Shown in pieces: positions 43,138 to 52,592 of a stretch of 64,000 nucleotides of DNA; within the stretch, counting starts at the first letter, position 1; each line of letters begins with the position of its first letter. Below the pieces are notes generated by a model. That model did no database searches. It had not been told where the DNA came from and worked only from the letters and a program-made list of their open reading frames with translations. The position numbers and the translations under genes are program-made. Source of the DNA: Flammeovirgaceae bacterium UBA5585 (lineage in GTDB: Bacteria > Bacteroidota > Bacteroidia > Cytophagales > Cyclobacteriaceae); contig DILT01000013.1 in NCBI GenBank assembly GCA_002425185.1, positions 496,001-560,000 on the forward strand, in the 5' to 3' direction.

Positions 43138-43791
43138 ATGATTGAGAACAGAAGTAGTGATAGCGAATTAGTGTTGCGCTATCAAAATGGTAACGAAGGA
43201 GCTTTTGAAACGCTTCTGCACCGCCATAAATCGAGGTTGTATACCGCCATCTACCTGATCGTCCGTGACCGTTATGTGGCCGAAGACTTGTTGCAGGAGA
43301 CGTTCATTAAAGCGGTAAACACCATACGCGGGGGGCGGTATAATGAAGAGGGCAAATTCTTACCGTGGATCAGTCGCATTGCGCACAACCTGGCCATAGA
43401 TTATTTCCGGAGAAAAAAACGCTATCCGGAAATTGTGTTGGAAGATGGAAGCCGGTTGTTCAACTCGATGGATTTTGCCGAAGAGTCGATGGAGTCGAAG
43501 CAGATTATGCACGACACCAAATCCAGGCTCCGGGGGTTCATCAAAGAGTTGCCAACCGAGCAAAAGCAGGTGCTTATTATGCGGCATTACCTGAAGATGA
43601 GTTTTCAGGAAATTGCCGATCGCACCGGGGTAAGCATTAACACGGCCTTGGGCAGAATGCGTTATGCACTCATTAATCTTAGAAAGAAGATGAACAATAA
43701 CCAGCTTGCCTATGATAAAGACTTTTACCCAAGACGACCTGATCAGGTATCTATACCACGAGACTACGGAGAAGGAGACGCAGGAAATTAA
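43138..43791 (+). CDS. ECF-type RNA polymerase sigma factor
   Basis: 217-aa sigma-70 family factor of the extracytoplasmic-function type. Region 2: LLHRHKSRLYTAIYLIVRDRYVAEDLLQETFIKA, with FLPWISRIAHNLAIDYFRR; region 4: LPTEQKQVLIMRHYLKMSFQEIADRTGVSINTALGRMRYALINLRKKM. The last 28 residues after region 4 look unconserved and overlap the next gene by 80 bp. Its targets cannot be read from the window. Confidence 0.93.
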   Translation: MIENRSSDSELVLRYQNGNEGAFETLLHRHKSRLYTAIYLIVRDRYVAEDLLQETFIKAVNTIRGGRYNEEGKFLPWISRIAHNLAIDYFRRKKRYPEIVLEDGSRLFNSMDFAEESMESKQIMHDTKSRLRGFIKELPTEQKQVLIMRHYLKMSFQEIADRTGVSINTALGRMRYALINLRKKMNNNQLAYDKDFYPRRPDQVSIPRDYGEGDAGN

Positions 43792-43945
43792 CAACGCCCT
43801 GCTTACCGATTCGGAACTTCAGGCGATGTATACCAGCATGAGCGCCCTTAAAAGCAAAATGGACGCAGCGAAACTGGAGCCTTCATCCCAAACCGTTCTG
43901 AATATCCTGAGTTATTCACAAAGTACTGCACCGGTGAAGCATTAG
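43712..43945 (+). CDS. Anti-sigma-like small protein overlapping the sigma gene
   Basis: 77-aa acidic helical protein with no membrane segment (MIKTFTQDDLIRYLYHETTEKETQEINNAL). Small proteins of this type commonly follow ECF sigma genes in Bacteroidota and are taken to be anti-sigma-like regulators; that is inference. The ATG at 43712 lies inside the sigma gene, in another frame, giving an 80-bp overlap that would couple their translation. TTG at 43706 is an alternative start. Confidence 0.7.
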   Translation: MIKTFTQDDLIRYLYHETTEKETQEINNALLTDSELQAMYTSMSALKSKMDAAKLEPSSQTVLNILSYSQSTAPVKH

Positions 43946-43948
43946 TTA

Positions 43949-45397
43949 TTAACGGAACAAGTGAACCCAGCCTTTGGCTGTTCCTATCTTTCCGTTTTTA
44001 CCTTCGAAACGTAGTAGCCAATAGTATACACCAGCGGGTGCATTGCCACCGCTCCAACCGCTGTTCACATCATTGGTATAGAACACTTGCTGCCCCCACC
44101 GGTTAATGATTTGCAGATCGGCCTCCAGCATGTTTTCAAAACGGATGGGTTTAAAGATGGGATTGTATTCATCTCCATTGGGTGTAAACACATTGGGCAT
44201 ATCAATAACCGGGTCTTCAAAACGAAAGTAGGATTGGATGAAGTTGGGTAATCCAAGTTTGTTCTTTCTGCCCTGTAATGAAACGGCACGGGTTTGAAAG
44301 TTGCAGGCTTTTCCTTCCCTACCGGGATTGTTTATAACGGCCATGTAGTCCGACTCACCGGTTATATCATTGCAAACAGATATGTAAATTTTGCCATCAA
44401 GGGCAAGCTGCATGGCGTTGAGCGTGCCAACAAAAGACCCGACTTTAGTTAGCTTTTGATTCTCTACACCGTACTGCCACACCTCACTTGGGTCTTCTGC
44501 GATGTTGACACCACAACCAGTACTCCAATAGCCATAAGTGAAGTAAAGTTGTTTACTGCTTGGAGAGAACTCTATTCCGTAATAAACACCGATACGATTA
44601 TTGTTGTGAATCGAAATTGATTCAATCAAATTTGTTACTCTACCGGTATTGCTATCGAATGAAAATACCTCAACGCTTCGGGCGGCAGTCAAGGCTAAAG
44701 CCAAAAATTCCCCATTAGGAGAGATTTTCATTTGACCAGCTGCATTACTGTTGCTGGAGGGCCCTCCACCTACATGCACAGAGCCAACACAACTCAGCAC
44801 GGGTTGTAAGTTAATGCCATCGGTGGTAATGAGGTATGATCTAAAACAATTGGTTTCCCACTCATGAAAAACAACCCAAACATCAGTGCCATTTGCGTGG
44901 CGCACACCTGTAACTTTTTCAGTTGCTTTTTTGAACAAAGTGACATTCTTTGAAAAAATAGTTCCTTCCCCGTTATCTCCGTTGACGTCTACAATAGAAT
45001 AATGACATCCAACGGAATCATCTGCAAAAACCGCATCGTACTGAGGAGAAATTGTAAAAACAAAAAATATTGAATCGTTGCAAGGTTGAGGTACGATAAG
45101 GGTTTGTGTTGTGGAGTAATGGCCCCAGAGATTAGAGCCATTCGACATAATGTTGTGAAATTGATTATAGACCATTACTCCATCAGAATAGAAGAGTAAA
45201 TTACCGTTGTCATCTGAAATAACGGCACTACCCTCTCCCGCAACTGAGTTAAGTCTTCCATTAAGAAGGGGTTGAGGAAGTTCTTGGCTAAAATCGAGCC
45301 CTGCATTTTCACCGAAATACCAAACGGCAGCTTGCCTTTGGGCAAAAGAAAAAATCATAAAAAACTGAAATAAAAATAAAAGTACTGCTCGCATCAC
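43949..45397 (-). CDS. Secreted protein with gliding-motility-type C-terminal domain (T9SS cargo)
   Basis: 482-aa exported protein. The signal peptide is MMRAVLLFLFQFFMIFSFAQ. The body (about residues 25-380) has the repeated strand pattern of a beta-propeller (NLLFYSDGVMVY; GKIYISVC; LAVSPN-like blades). The last 85 residues are a type B C-terminal sorting domain (VFTPNGDEYNPIFKP, INRWGQQVFY, GVYYWLLRFEG), which directs export by the type IX system and attachment. A strong terminator lies upstream, ending the neighbouring gene. Confidence 0.88.
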   Translation of the reverse strand: MMRAVLLFLFQFFMIFSFAQRQAAVWYFGENAGLDFSQELPQPLLNGRLNSVAGEGSAVISDDNGNLLFYSDGVMVYNQFHNIMSNGSNLWGHYSTTQTLIVPQPCNDSIFFVFTISPQYDAVFADDSVGCHYSIVDVNGDNGEGTIFSKNVTLFKKATEKVTGVRHANGTDVWVVFHEWETNCFRSYLITTDGINLQPVLSCVGSVHVGGGPSSNSNAAGQMKISPNGEFLALALTAARSVEVFSFDSNTGRVTNLIESISIHNNNRIGVYYGIEFSPSSKQLYFTYGYWSTGCGVNIAEDPSEVWQYGVENQKLTKVGSFVGTLNAMQLALDGKIYISVCNDITGESDYMAVINNPGREGKACNFQTRAVSLQGRKNKLGLPNFIQSYFRFEDPVIDMPNVFTPNGDEYNPIFKPIRFENMLEADLQIINRWGQQVFYTNDVNSGWSGGNAPAGVYYWLLRFEGKNGKIGTAKGWVHLFR

Positions 45398-45405
45398 TTC
45401 TGGCT

Positions 45406-45445
45406 AATAATTAAGGCCGATTTTTCAGAATCGGCCTTAATTATT
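45406..45445 (-). terminator. Strong hairpin terminator between the two surface-protein genes
   Basis: Perfect 17-bp stem: AATAATTAAGGCCGATT (45406-45422) and AATCGGCCTTAATTATT (45429-45445) with a 6-nt loop. Located just after the restored stop codon (45453) of the frameshifted gene, on the - strand. Confidence 0.75.
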
Positions 45446-45452
45446 TATATCA

Positions 45453-47667
45453 TCACTCAATCAGAAACCTACCAATTTCACGCATGTCTTTCGTAATAAA
45501 ATGCAAGATGTAATTGCCTTTTTTAAAGCCGCTCACATCTATTGAAAGCGATTTTTCGGAACCCCTTTACCTTTTTTACCAGATACCCATACTGGTCGTA
45601 AATTTCAAACTCATATTCTGCAACCTGGCTTTGATCATCAAGGCTGAGGGTTAATTCCTTGGATGTTGGATTAGGATAAACGGAGAAACCCATTCCACCA
45701 CCCTGTCCCGGGCATTGAAAGGGATCGTAGAAGCATTGACAATACAACCCCGGGCTAAGTTGACCCGGTAAGCTTACCGTATAGCTGCAATTACCGGAAG
45801 AGACAGTTACTGAAATAGTAAAGTACTCGGGATCAATGGAGATAACAGCACAAGAAAAATATCCATTGGGAGAAACTATCCACACGTTTGGATTGTCCAC
45901 AGTCCATTCGTAAAAAGCACCTTCAATCGAACTTGTGTAATAGTACGGGTTTGAGGAGCATGGATTTTGCCCGGGTGGTTGATAGGTGATCTGCGGGTTA
46001 CCGACCCACACAGTACGTGTAACGCTGCTGCCACAAACTCCGGCAACAGTTGCTGTAATGGTAACAAACCCGCTGACCGATGGATTAACTGGTGTAGTGA
46101 CAAATGAATTTCCAGTTCCCGTTGATGGAGAAAGTACATTTCCAGGGCTTGTGCTCCAAGACACTGAAGTTCCCTGAGGAGCATTTACGATTGTATAAGT
46201 GGTCGTGCCATCACTAGGTTTGCATACCACGGAAGGTCCGGTTATCTGCAATGGACTGTTTGAGGCATTGTACCCGACAAAAAATCCATCTAATGTAGTA
46301 GCCGAAAAGGTTGAAGACGTTCCGCAGGAATTAAAGTCGCCCGATCCCACCGTATTACCGGCCAGTACAAGGGTATTATTTACAATACGCGCACCATTAA
46401 TTTGGTAGTCACCGGCAATATTAAAATCAACTGCGCGTACCCACTGGCAATCCAGGTTTGAAAGAGCATATTTGCCATAGAAGAAATTATAAAAGCTTCC
46501 GCTGGAAGTTAGTAAACGGTTATTAGCTGGGGGATTAAAATCAACATTTGTTCCGTTAAAATATCCCATCAAATACAAGTTTCCGCCATCAACAAGTAGA
46601 GTCTGTCCAATATCGGTGAATGAGCCCCCAATAGATTTAATGACCTGCTGTGTTCCGGAAGAGTTATACTTAGCTAAGAAAATGTTACCGCCATTGGTAT
46701 TCACTTTACCGGTTACATAAACATTATTAGAAGCGTCTACGCCTATTGATTTTCCCTCATCGCCAGCCTGGCCATTGATCTGCCTTACCCAACTAAAATT
46801 TCCAGATGAATTGTATTTAACAATGAAAGCGCTTCCGTTTGAACTGGTGAGATTATTTTGACCAGAGCCAGCATTGAAATCAACGTTTGCACCGTCAAAC
46901 CAACCCGTAATAAGCAGGTTGTTTGAGGCATCCAGTGCTAAATCGTAACGATCGACAGATCCTCCGCCAAAATTTTTCGCCCAAGTTACTGTACCACTGC
47001 TATTATAGCGAGCTATATACATTCTTCCATCTGAAGAATTTAGGTTATAGGTGCCTGGTCCTGCATCAAAATCATAAGTGCCTCCGGGAAAAAGAGCAAA
47101 TCTACCGGCAATAAAGATGTTACCGGAACCATCTGAGGCAATTGCATAATTTACCGATTTGCCAGCACCAGTAATTGGTCTCACCCATTGGAATATACCA
47201 TTACTATTATATTTTGCAGTAAAGGCACCGTTTTGTGTTAAAGTAGCATTACCGGGGCCCGGATCAAAATCCAAAGACACCTGAGTTCCATAGTATCCTG
47301 TAATGTAAATATCATTTGAATTATCGATGGCTATATCTAATGCTGCGTCATCGTCACCACCTATTAAGGCATGGGCCCAAATCAAATTACCTGTAGTTGT
47401 GTATTTCCCAAACCAAATATCAGTACCTATTGCAGGACCAACACTAACACCATTTCCAAAATCAATAGTACCAGAAAATGACCCACAGACGTAGAGATTC
47501 CCATTGGCATCCTTTACCATACTTTTGAAATAATCGCTTCCTGAACCTGAGACCTGCTTTACCCAGTTCAAATTTTGCGAAAAAGCCGATGGAGATTTGG
47601 AAAAATAAAATACCATGGCTACTAGTAATGAAACGTAATGAAACGTAATGAAACGTAATTTTTTCAT
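45453..47667 (-). pseudogene. SBBP-repeat surface protein with T9SS type A sorting domain, frameshifted near the C-terminus
   Basis: As read, a 714-aa protein (stop at 45523): signal peptide, SBBP-type beta-propeller repeats (DGSGNIFIAGRF, DASNNLLITGW, DASNNVYVTGK; about residues 35-430), a PKD/Ig-like part, then the start of a type A sorting domain (FSVYPNPTSKELTLSL). The reading frame leaves the family pattern after VKKVKG. Removing one base from the run CCCC at 45562-45565 restores SIDVSGFKKGNYILHF...GRFLIE and a stop at 45453, giving about 737 residues. Either a sequencing error or a real frameshift that would remove the secretion signal. See also the 10-bp repeat at 47625. Confidence 0.8.
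47625..47659. repeat. 10-bp tandem repeat in signal-peptide codons
   Basis: Three full copies of GTAATGAAAC plus half a copy (GTAAT), 35 bp, inside codons 4-15 of the SBBP-repeat protein gene. Because 10 is not a multiple of 3, gain or loss of one copy would shift the frame right after the start codon. Confidence 0.85.
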
Positions 47668-47705
47668 ATGCTTTGGGGGTTTGTTTACTTTAAAGCTAAT
47701 AAAAA

Positions 47706-47747
47706 TTGAGCAAAAGTTTTCACAGCCTCTATAACCTTTATACTTTG
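47706..47747 (+). promoter_or_regulatory. Promoter of the glycosyltransferase gene
   Basis: TTG at 47706-47708 and TATACTTTG ending at 47747 resemble the Bacteroidota -33/-7 elements with about 30 bp between them; the spacing is longer than usual, so the -33 assignment is weak. It lies inside the longest frame of the next gene and supports the GTG start at 47760. Confidence 0.4.
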
Positions 47748-47759
47748 TGTAGCTATTCT

Positions 47760-48938
47760 GTGAAAGTCCTGATCCTTCATCAATTCTTTAACACACCTTC
47801 TGTAGGGGGCGCACTACGTTCGTATTACCTGGCCAACGCGCTGGTTGAAAAAGGTACTGAGGTTGTCGTGATCACTACACACAACGAGGCTAATCTTAAA
47901 AAAATTGATTTCGAAGGAATTGAAATACACTACCTGCCGGTAACGTATAATAACCGATACGGATTTTTTAAGCGTGTCCATTCATTTTTATTGTTTGTGT
48001 GGAATACCGTCAAGTATGCCGGCAACTTTCGCGATGCGGATGTGGTGTACGCCATTTCAACGCCACTTACCACAGGCCTCGCTGCTATGTGGATTAAGCT
48101 CCGGTATAAAATTCCATATTATTTTGAAGTAGGCGATTTATGGCCGGAAGCCCCCGTGCAGATGGGGTTTATTAAAAATCCGTTTCTGAAATTCGTACTC
48201 TACAAATTGGAGAAACTGATTTATGAAAGTGCTGTAGCCGTTGTGGCGTTGTCGCAGTCCATTCAGGAAGCGATTGAGAAGACTTCACCAAGGAAAAAAG
48301 TGTATCAGATATCCAACATGGCGGATACTGATTTTTATCGGCCCGAATCCAAACGCCCCGAAGTTGAACAGCGTTTTGGTGTGAAAGGAAAATTTGTTGT
48401 TTCATATATCGGTACGCTCGGCCTGGCCAACGGACTGGAGTATATGGTGCACTGCGCTGAGCGTGCCCAGGTTGAAAAGCTGAACATGTATTTTTTGATT
48501 TGCGGAGATGGGAAAATGCATGACGACCTGCAACGAATGATTGATCAGAAAAAGCTAAACAACATTTCGTTAACCGGATTTTTAAATCGTGATGAAGTGC
48601 GCGAAGTATTGAATGTTACGGATGCCGTAATGGTGAGTTATAAAAATTTACCCGTGTTGGAAACCGGCTCACCCAATAAGTATTTTGATGGCCTGGCAGC
48701 CGGCAAACTTATTGTGGTTAATGTTGGCGGATGGATGAGGGCCGAACTTACACAGCATGCCTGTGGCATTGCCGTTAGCCCTGCAGCACCGGATGATTTT
48801 GTTCGTCAGCTCAAACCTTTTATGGCTGACCCGGAATGCCTTGAAACCTATCAACAAAACGCCCGCAACCTGGCCGAAATACACTATTCCCGAAAAAAAT
48901 TGGGAGACAGATTCGCAGAAATATTTACGAACCGGTAG
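47760..48938 (+). CDS. Glycosyltransferase family 4 (GT-B fold)
   Basis: 392-aa retaining GT-B glycosyltransferase. The N-terminal domain starts VKVLILHQFFNTPSVGGALRSYYLANAL; the C-terminal donor domain shows YIGTLGLANGLEYMV and ETGSPNKYFDGLAAGKLIV with the acidic donor-binding region. It resembles WcaI/WbuB-type enzymes of polysaccharide or O-antigen synthesis; the sugar is not known. GTG at 47760 gives a start at the first Rossmann strand; the TTG at 47706 would add 18 residues over the promoter-like region. Confidence 0.88.
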   Translation: MKVLILHQFFNTPSVGGALRSYYLANALVEKGTEVVVITTHNEANLKKIDFEGIEIHYLPVTYNNRYGFFKRVHSFLLFVWNTVKYAGNFRDADVVYAISTPLTTGLAAMWIKLRYKIPYYFEVGDLWPEAPVQMGFIKNPFLKFVLYKLEKLIYESAVAVVALSQSIQEAIEKTSPRKKVYQISNMADTDFYRPESKRPEVEQRFGVKGKFVVSYIGTLGLANGLEYMVHCAERAQVEKLNMYFLICGDGKMHDDLQRMIDQKKLNNISLTGFLNRDEVREVLNVTDAVMVSYKNLPVLETGSPNKYFDGLAAGKLIVVNVGGWMRAELTQHACGIAVSPAAPDDFVRQLKPFMADPECLETYQQNARNLAEIHYSRKKLGDRFAEIFTNR

Positions 48939-48946
48939 CTTTAACG

Positions 48947-49447
48947 ATGCAAAAGTTTCATACAATCTTCTTCCTGCTGGTTGCAGCCTGTTCTCCGTCC
49001 GGTAAGGATCAGGGGCAATCCTCCGATCAGCAAAAAACCGGTTCGATTGGGTTGAATGATTTACAAGGCGAATGGCAGCAACTTACCGAACAGGATGACG
49101 GCACCTACATCATCTTCCGCCCATGCGATGCCGATAACATGATGATCCAGGTCAACAGCGATACATTAGTGATCGGCTGGGGTCAGGATGCCTCCTTTGC
49201 CCTGATCAAATCGTTTCATACAGATGAAGCCGGACGTTTAGTTCTTACTGTTCATGATCAGGATGAGAACGTAGCTAAAACCTACTACATGCAATGGGAA
49301 GACGACAACGAACCGGTAACCAGTTGGTTTTTGTATGGCCTTGACGAGTGGCCTGTGCGCATGGCACACGAATCTATTTTATATAAATACACCGTTGTTC
49401 AGCAGCCTTGCAGCGAGTGCTGGGATGACTGCGAGGAGGAGGAATAA
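48947..49447 (+). CDS. Hypothetical lipoprotein
   Basis: 166-aa lipoprotein with signal peptide and lipobox (LLVAAC, Cys 15). The body from residue 35 (LNDLQGEWQQLTEQDDGTYIIF) looks like a lipocalin-type small beta-barrel; the end is very acidic with three cysteines (PCSECWDDCEEEE). It starts 8 bp after the glycosyltransferase stop, so co-transcription is likely. No known family recognised. Confidence 0.72.
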   Translation: MQKFHTIFFLLVAACSPSGKDQGQSSDQQKTGSIGLNDLQGEWQQLTEQDDGTYIIFRPCDADNMMIQVNSDTLVIGWGQDASFALIKSFHTDEAGRLVLTVHDQDENVAKTYYMQWEDDNEPVTSWFLYGLDEWPVRMAHESILYKYTVVQQPCSECWDDCEEEE

Positions 49448-49448
49448 A

Positions 49449-50423
49449 TTACGATTGCCGGGCAATCAGTTCTTCCGTAAAACTTTTCAGCACTTTCTTT
49501 GCAGCTTTATTTCCACCAACTTTTTCCAGCTGCTTAAAACCTTTGTAGAAGTAATGCTTGATTTTGGTTTCGGTTAATTCAGCAATCTGAAGCGCATTGA
49601 AAATTTGCTTAACTGCTTTAACCTTTGTTTGCTTGTTGAATTTCCTGGCCTGCAACCAATACTGAAGTTCCGCTTGTTGCTGCTTGCTGGCACGTTCAAG
49701 CGCAGTAATCAGTAAAAAGGTTTTTTTATTCGCGATGATATCGCCACCCACTTGTTTGCCGAATTTTTTCGGATCGGCATAGGCATCGAGCAAATCGTCC
49801 ATCAACTGAAAGCCAATGCCGATGTTGATTCCAAATTCACGCAACGCCTTACAATCGGTTTTGGAGGCGCCTGCCAACATGCCGCCCAACTCCAAACTAT
49901 AGCCCAGCAGTACAGCCGTCTTTAATTTGATCATGTGAAGATAGTCATCAACCGATACTTTGTTCATCGACTCAAACTCCATATCCCATTGCTGTCCTTC
50001 GCACACTTCTGCTGCACAGGTGTTAAAGGCCTTCAGTACCGGTTTCAGTACCTCTGGCTTCAACGAAAGGAACATGTCGTACACGCGCACCAGCATCACA
50101 TCTCCGGAAAGGATAGCGGTGTTTACGTTCCATTTTTCATGCACGGTAATATTTCCCCTGCGCAGCGGGGCATTGTCCATGATGTCATCGTGCATGAGCG
50201 TGAAGTTGTGAAAGGCTTCAACCGCTACGGCATACTTTACAACAGTCTTTACGTTCTTTTTGAATAGCGCATAGGCCATCAACACCAACAGCGGACGCAT
50301 GCGTTTACCCCCGATGCCCATCAGGTAGCGAATGGGTTCGTAAAGCGAATCTGGTGCCTTACCAAATTTATGCTTGTTGATTTCCTGATCGATCAGGCGC
50401 TTATAGGCTGAAACAGTCTGCAT
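49449..50423 (-). CDS. Polyprenyl (farnesyl/geranylgeranyl-type) diphosphate synthase
   Basis: 324-aa isoprenyl diphosphate synthase that extends allylic diphosphates with isopentenyl diphosphate. The first Asp-rich motif is in TLMHDDIMDNAPLRRG and the second in QLMDDLLDAYAD; GGKRMRPLLVL is the conserved N-terminal basic region. Chain length cannot be fixed by eye. It lies 24 bp downstream of RNase R on the same strand. Confidence 0.93.
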   Translation of the reverse strand: MQTVSAYKRLIDQEINKHKFGKAPDSLYEPIRYLMGIGGKRMRPLLVLMAYALFKKNVKTVVKYAVAVEAFHNFTLMHDDIMDNAPLRRGNITVHEKWNVNTAILSGDVMLVRVYDMFLSLKPEVLKPVLKAFNTCAAEVCEGQQWDMEFESMNKVSVDDYLHMIKLKTAVLLGYSLELGGMLAGASKTDCKALREFGINIGIGFQLMDDLLDAYADPKKFGKQVGGDIIANKKTFLLITALERASKQQQAELQYWLQARKFNKQTKVKAVKQIFNALQIAELTETKIKHYFYKGFKQLEKVGGNKAAKKVLKSFTEELIARQS

Positions 50424-50447
50424 GGAGTAGTAAATGAAAACGCAAGA

Positions 50448-52592
50448 TTATTGTTTTGCGAACACAAGATCAATAAGTCTTTTGTCGACATCAGTTTTTT
50501 TAACCCGTACACGAACCTGGTCGCCCAGGGTGTAAATTTTTTTGTTTCGTCTGCCGACAATGCAGTAATTCTTTTCATCGAATTCGTAGTAGTCGTCATC
50601 CATATCGGCCATGCGTATCATGCCTTCGCACTTGGTTTCAATAATCTCCACATAGATACCCCATTCGGTAACACCAGAAATTAATCCGTCATAGGCTTTA
50701 TCTCCTGCCATTAATGACATGAATTCAACCTGTTTGTATTTGATGGAGGCCCGCTCGGCATCGGCTGCACGCTTTTCGCGTTCGGATGAATGAACGCATT
50801 TGGGTTCATATTCGGTTTTACTCACCGAATTTCCACCATCCAGGTAATGTTGGAGCAGCCGGTGCACCATCATATCCGGATACCTTCGGATGGGGGAGGT
50901 GAAGTGGGAATAGTGGTCGAAGGCTAAACCGAAATGTCCTTTTGCTTCGGTAGAGTATTTGGCTTTTGCCATGGAGCGTACGGCCAGTTGCTGCAATACA
51001 TTTTGTTCGGGCTTGCCTTCAATTTCGTTCATCAGTTTATTCAATGAACGGGAGATGGTTTGCTCATCCACATTTAAGCGGTGGCCGAATTGCTTGGCAA
51101 AGTTGGCAAAGTCTTTTACCCGATCGGGGTCGGGGTAATCATGTATCCGGTATACGAATGTATTTTTTTCGGCACCCTTTTTCTGCTTATACACATGGGT
51201 AGCCACCTGTTTGTTGGCCAATAGCATAAACTCTTCAATAAGTTTATGGGCGTCTTTCCGCACTTTTGGAATAACGGCCAGCGGTCGCCCTTTTTCGTCC
51301 AGCTTGAACTTCACTTCGGTGGTTTCAAAATTCACGGCCCCTTTCGCAAACCGCTCTTTCTTTAGTTTTAACGCTAGTTCGTTCAGTATTTTTAATTCCT
51401 CGGAAAATAATCCTTTCCCGGTTTCAATCACTTCCTGTGCGCCTTCGTATGTGAACCGGTGATCGGAATGAATAATGGTACGGCCAAACCACTCGGTAAC
51501 GATTTGGGCATTTTTATCCAGTTCAAAAACAGCAGCAAAGGTTAACTTATCTTCTTTCGGGCGCAGCGAACACAATTCATTGGAAAGTTTTTCCGGCAGC
51601 ATAGGGATGGTTCGGTCTACCAGGTAAACCGATGTGGCCCGATCGAACGCTTCACGCTCCAGGTTTGAGTTGGGTTGTATGTAGTGGGTTACATCCGCAA
51701 TGTGTACACCTACCTCGTAATTTCCATTAGGCAACACTTGCAGTGAAAGCGCATCATCAAAATCTTTGGCATCTTCCGGATCGATCGTAAACGTGGTTAT
51801 TGAGCGGAAGTCCCTGCGCTTTTTTATTTCTGCTGCCGTTATACCCTCCTCAATTTTATTGGCTTCTTTTTCCACGTTTGGCGGAAACTTAAACGGCAAC
51901 CCAAACTCGGCCATAATGGAATGGATCTCGGCTTCGTTTTCACCGGCCTTGCCCAAAATGTTTATAACCTTGGCTTCGGGGTTCTCTTCACCATCACCCC
52001 AATTCAGTATTTCAACAATTACCTTGTCATCTGTTTTCGCATCGTTGATGTTATGCTGTGCGATGAAAAAATCTTTATGGATTTTGCGGTAGTCGGCTAC
52101 CACAAAAGCAAAGTTTTTGGAGAGTTCGAGTTTGCCAACAAACTGGTTTCTGTTCCTGCGGATAATTTCAACCACTTTTCCTTCCGGATGTTCACCGTGT
52201 CGTGAAGGCAGTATCGCTATTTTCACGGTATCACCATCAACCGCAGAGCCGAGGTCGCGGGCTTTGATATACACATCGGGCCGGTCTTCACCAATCTTGA
52301 CATACGCAAAGCGTGAGCTCACATGATCAACAATACCGGTTAGTGTTTTTTCCTTTTGTGCACTGGCATAGGTGCCGTTGCTGAGTTCTTTGATTTTTCC
52401 GGCCTCCTCGAGTTCATAAACCGAAAAAGTCATGGCCTTGATATCATCACGCTTTTTCAACCCCAGCTTTTTGGCGATTTGTTTTATGCTGTAGGCACGG
52501 CCGGGGGCTTGGTTTAGCACGGACAGGATTCCGGATTCAAATTGTTGTTTGGCAGAGGGTTCGGATCCTTTTTGTTTTTTTCTTTTGCTCAT
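50448..52592 (-). CDS. rnr: Ribonuclease R
   Basis: 714-aa 3'-5' exoribonuclease of the RNB family. Domain order: N-terminal winged HTH (SIKQIAKKLGL), two cold-shock domains (about residues 80-240), the RNB catalytic domain with TIDPEDAKDFDDALSL and SPIRRYPDMMVHRLL, then a C-terminal S1 domain (GLISGVTEWGIYVEI...GDQVRVRVKKTD). It degrades structured RNA. Start ATG overlaps the stop of the DEDD exonuclease gene by 4 bp. Confidence 0.97.
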   Translation of the reverse strand: MSKRKKQKGSEPSAKQQFESGILSVLNQAPGRAYSIKQIAKKLGLKKRDDIKAMTFSVYELEEAGKIKELSNGTYASAQKEKTLTGIVDHVSSRFAYVKIGEDRPDVYIKARDLGSAVDGDTVKIAILPSRHGEHPEGKVVEIIRRNRNQFVGKLELSKNFAFVVADYRKIHKDFFIAQHNINDAKTDDKVIVEILNWGDGEENPEAKVINILGKAGENEAEIHSIMAEFGLPFKFPPNVEKEANKIEEGITAAEIKKRRDFRSITTFTIDPEDAKDFDDALSLQVLPNGNYEVGVHIADVTHYIQPNSNLEREAFDRATSVYLVDRTIPMLPEKLSNELCSLRPKEDKLTFAAVFELDKNAQIVTEWFGRTIIHSDHRFTYEGAQEVIETGKGLFSEELKILNELALKLKKERFAKGAVNFETTEVKFKLDEKGRPLAVIPKVRKDAHKLIEEFMLLANKQVATHVYKQKKGAEKNTFVYRIHDYPDPDRVKDFANFAKQFGHRLNVDEQTISRSLNKLMNEIEGKPEQNVLQQLAVRSMAKAKYSTEAKGHFGLAFDHYSHFTSPIRRYPDMMVHRLLQHYLDGGNSVSKTEYEPKCVHSSEREKRAADAERASIKYKQVEFMSLMAGDKAYDGLISGVTEWGIYVEIIETKCEGMIRMADMDDDYYEFDEKNYCIVGRRNKKIYTLGDQVRVRVKKTDVDKRLIDLVFAKQ

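Noticed and set aside
43360..43794. 144-aa - strand ORF
   Set aside because: Antisense shadow of the ECF sigma factor gene, which has clear region 2 and 4 motifs.
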